From the NCBI GenBank assembly GCA_934153805.1, contig CAKPFO010000063.1, positions 1 through 5,324 of the forward strand: a stretch of 5,324 bases of DNA. Reading direction: 5' to 3'. The number at the start of each line of letters is the position of its first letter. The stretch's first letter is position 1. This DNA is from an uncultured Clostridia bacterium (GTDB lineage Bacteria; Bacillota; Clostridia; TANB77; CAG-508). Shown here piece after piece: positions 4,432-5,324 of the stretch. The notes under the pieces are model-generated. The model made no database searches. It saw only the letters and a program-made list of their open reading frames with translations, and was not told the DNA's origin. The position numbers were made by a program, and so were the translations under genes.

Positions 4432-4667
4432 ATGAATAAAGAGTTAAGTAATAATAAAACACTTGCTGAAATTCAGCTGAATTACGAAAAAAACTTACAG
4501 GTATTGACTATTCGGTAGATGAGTTAAGAAGAATCTATGTACATACAAATATATCAGATTATTTTTTCATGGATAACTCTTCTAATTGTGATGTTGGTTC
4601 AGTAAAAAAACATAGCAGATGTAACATAAAACGTATTCATTTAGCGTGTAACTCGCAAACTAATTAG
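4432..4667 (+). pseudogene. Small gene with a frame break at an A7 tract (about 78 aa if restored)
   Basis: Not recognised. The ATG has a good ribosome binding site (4417-4423), but the frame stops at TAG 4516-4518 after 28 aa. The -1 frame is open from this area to TAG 4665-4667 and reads like protein (LTGIDYSVDELRRIYVH..), ending in the same NSQTN-stop as the 3828 gene. The frames can be joined in three ways. One is -1 ribosomal slippage on the heptamer A AAA AAC (4488-4494), giving 78 aa. The second is one extra A in the A7 tract (4487-4493). The third is one extra G at CAGCTG (4474-4479), which would give the helical TLAEIQAELRKKLTGIDYS. I see no strong stimulatory hairpin just downstream, so a recent mutation is at least as likely as programmed frameshifting. 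It is the first gene of unit P3, 17 bases before the next gene. Confidence 0.6.
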
Positions 4668-4676
4668 TTAAGGAGG
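4648..4676 (+). repeat. 29-base repeat, copy B: gene end plus ribosome binding site
   Basis: This is the second copy of the repeat at 3991-4019 (28 of 29 bases). It provides the NSQTN-stop end of the broken 4432 gene, the palindrome AACTAATTAGTT (4658-4669) and the AAGGAGG used by the 4685 gene. The genes on either side differ from those around copy A, so the repeat marks a junction rather than a duplicated gene. Confidence 0.85.
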
Positions 4677-4684
4677 TAAAACAA

Positions 4685-5116
4685 ATGAAAAAAGAATGTA
4701 AACACGATTTCAAAGTAAATCAAACAGTATATTTGGTTGATTACTGGGGAACAAACAATGGTGCACAAGCTTTTGAAGCTCAGGCTAAAATTTTGCAGGT
4801 TGATGAAGAAAACAAAACCTTTGATGCTGTTTTGTATGGAGATACATACCAAAGATACAGCTTCGAAGACTATGGACGTTTAATCTTCGATACTGCAGAA
4901 GAAGCAAATGAAGCAGCAGGTAAGTTGCCTAAACCCAAGTCAGTTGTATACCAAAAAATCGGTAAGAGAGTTTATAAAAAAATGGTTTGTGGTATCGGCG
5001 GATACTACATTGACAATGTCTATGATTTGATTATTCGTTTGAATAAGGGAAAAGATATCTCTACAAAAGAGATTGGCATTTTTATTTTTTTGAACGAATC
5101 AGATGCAAGGCAATAA
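4685..5116 (+). CDS. Hypothetical protein, 143 aa, with two related EEA-type segments
   Basis: No named family is assigned. AAGGAGG (4670-4676) lies 8 bases before the ATG. Residues 8-57 look like a small beta-barrel (VNQTVYLVDYWG, EAQAKILQVDEENKTFDAVLYG), possibly SH3-like. Then comes SFEDYGRLIFDTAEEANEA (59-77), and near the C-terminus ISTKEIGIFIFLNESDAR (125-142). Aligning G64 with G131 and F68 with F135, the two share the pattern (D/E)-x-G-x-x-I-F-x-x-x-x-(E/D)-A. I recall such segments (of the form EIGKTVFLTREEAE) as frequent in Firmicute phage and mobile-element proteins of unknown role. The middle (VYQKIGKRVYKKMVCGIGGYYIDNVYDLIIRL) is basic and beta-rich. There is no membrane segment. 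It is more GC-rich than the 5' end of the window: a 60-base sample at 4741 has 25 G/C, against 14 at 721. It is the last gene of unit P3. Confidence 0.8.
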   Translation: MKKECKHDFKVNQTVYLVDYWGTNNGAQAFEAQAKILQVDEENKTFDAVLYGDTYQRYSFEDYGRLIFDTAEEANEAAGKLPKPKSVVYQKIGKRVYKKMVCGIGGYYIDNVYDLIIRLNKGKDISTKEIGIFIFLNESDARQ

Positions 5117-5118
5117 GA

Positions 5119-5160
5119 AACAAAAAGGATTCTCCATAACTTTGGCGAATCCTTTTTGTT
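5119..5160. terminator. Strong intrinsic terminator after the 4685 gene
   Basis: A perfect 14-bp stem (AACAAAAAGGATTC 5119-5132 with GAATCCTTTTTGTT 5147-5160) has a 14-base loop and begins 2 bases after the stop. The T-run lies in the 3' arm and the A-run in the 5' arm, so it can also stop minus-strand transcripts. Confidence 0.85.
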
Positions 5161-5259
5161 ATCTATCTAAAATCTATTTTTCTATTTTTTACTTTAATTT
5201 TGTTATTTTCTTCCTGATTTATTTCTTTAAAAGAGTACTCAAAATCTAACAAAAATTCA

Positions 5260-5299
5260 ATAAATAAGAGAGCCATTGGCTCTTTTATTTATATTTTTT
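5260..5299. terminator. Bidirectional terminator at the right edge
   Basis: ATAAATAAGAGAGCC (5260-5274) pairs with GGCTCTTTTATTTAT (5278-5292) in a 15-bp stem with one G-T pair and an ATT loop. On the plus strand A-TTTTTT follows (5294-5299). On the minus strand it overlaps the stop codon of the gene entering from the right, so its natural role is probably to end that gene. Between this hairpin and the one at 5119-5160 I see no well-supported gene. Confidence 0.75.
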
Positions 5300-5324
5300 G
5301 AGTTTTTCGCATATTTCGACAAAT
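5285..5324 (-). CDS. C-terminal end of an unidentified minus-strand gene (partial)
   Basis: On the minus strand the frame from the window edge reads FVEICEKLKKYK then TAA (5287-5285), and the stop falls inside a strong terminator hairpin. The amphipathic, lysine-rich ending and the placement of the terminator are typical of a real gene end. Twelve codons are too few to say anything about the product. Confidence 0.45.
   Translation of the reverse strand, partial: FVEICEKLKKYK

Noticed and set aside
4664..4852. Minus-strand frame of 62 codons
   Set aside because: It is antisense to the start of the 143-aa gene and its Phe-rich product is a composition artefact.
1377..5116. Toxin-antitoxin or anti-phage defence system
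   Set aside because: Small paired genes invite the idea, but no nuclease, toxin, DNA-binding or NTPase motif is visible in any product.
1666..5195. CRISPR array or insertion sequence
   Set aside because: Repeats are unevenly spaced and lie at gene borders, with no spacers, no cas genes, no transposase and no terminal inverted repeats.

Overview
The window reads as chromosomal or accessory DNA of a low-GC Gram-positive bacterium, most likely a clostridial (Lachnospiraceae- or Clostridium-like) Firmicute. The support is very AT-rich DNA, strong AGGAGG ribosome binding sites before almost every gene, sigma-A promoters of the TTTACT/TTGAAT-17-TATAAT type, short genes in compact operons, and A/T-rich hairpin terminators. 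A species cannot be named from this.

Layout: (1) 8-1255 (+) is the only enzyme recognised, a cytoplasmic glycoamylase-like (PF10091/GH144-type) alpha/alpha-barrel protein of 415 aa. (2) 1377-1619 (+) is an orphan 80-aa gene ending at a bidirectional terminator that it shares with a convergent 130-aa helical protein on the minus strand (1667-2059). That minus-strand gene is bracketed by an 18-base direct repeat. (3) From 2196 onward three plus-strand transcription units follow head to tail. Each starts with a related promoter-leader block and carries two or three small genes: P1 drives 2337, 2660 and 3240; P2 drives 3597, 3828 and 4028; P3 drives the frame-broken gene at 4432 and then 4685. 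Each ends at a hairpin terminator, and the terminators at 3442 and 4269 merge into the next promoter. (4) The right edge holds the last codons of a minus-strand gene and its terminator.

None of the small proteins is recognised with confidence. Two carry an N-terminal membrane helix and are encoded side by side; the second ends in a near-canonical EF-hand-like loop. The last (143 aa) has two related G-x-x-(x)-F-x-x-x-(E/D)-(E/D)-A segments of a kind I recall from Firmicute phage and mobile-element proteins.

The most interesting signal is in the construction of the array. There are three homologous promoter-leaders, short A/T palindromes placed directly before Shine-Dalgarno sequences (two versions differ by a base-pair-preserving double change), a 29-base repeat covering the end of one gene and the ribosome binding site of the next, and an A/T box shared by three leaders on both strands. 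In each of the three units one small gene has a start or frame problem: an AUU start at 3597 and A7-tract frame breaks at 3376-3382 and 4487-4493. This fits a rapidly shuffled or duplicated cassette array with possible slippage control or decay. A single shared function is not shown by the sequence.
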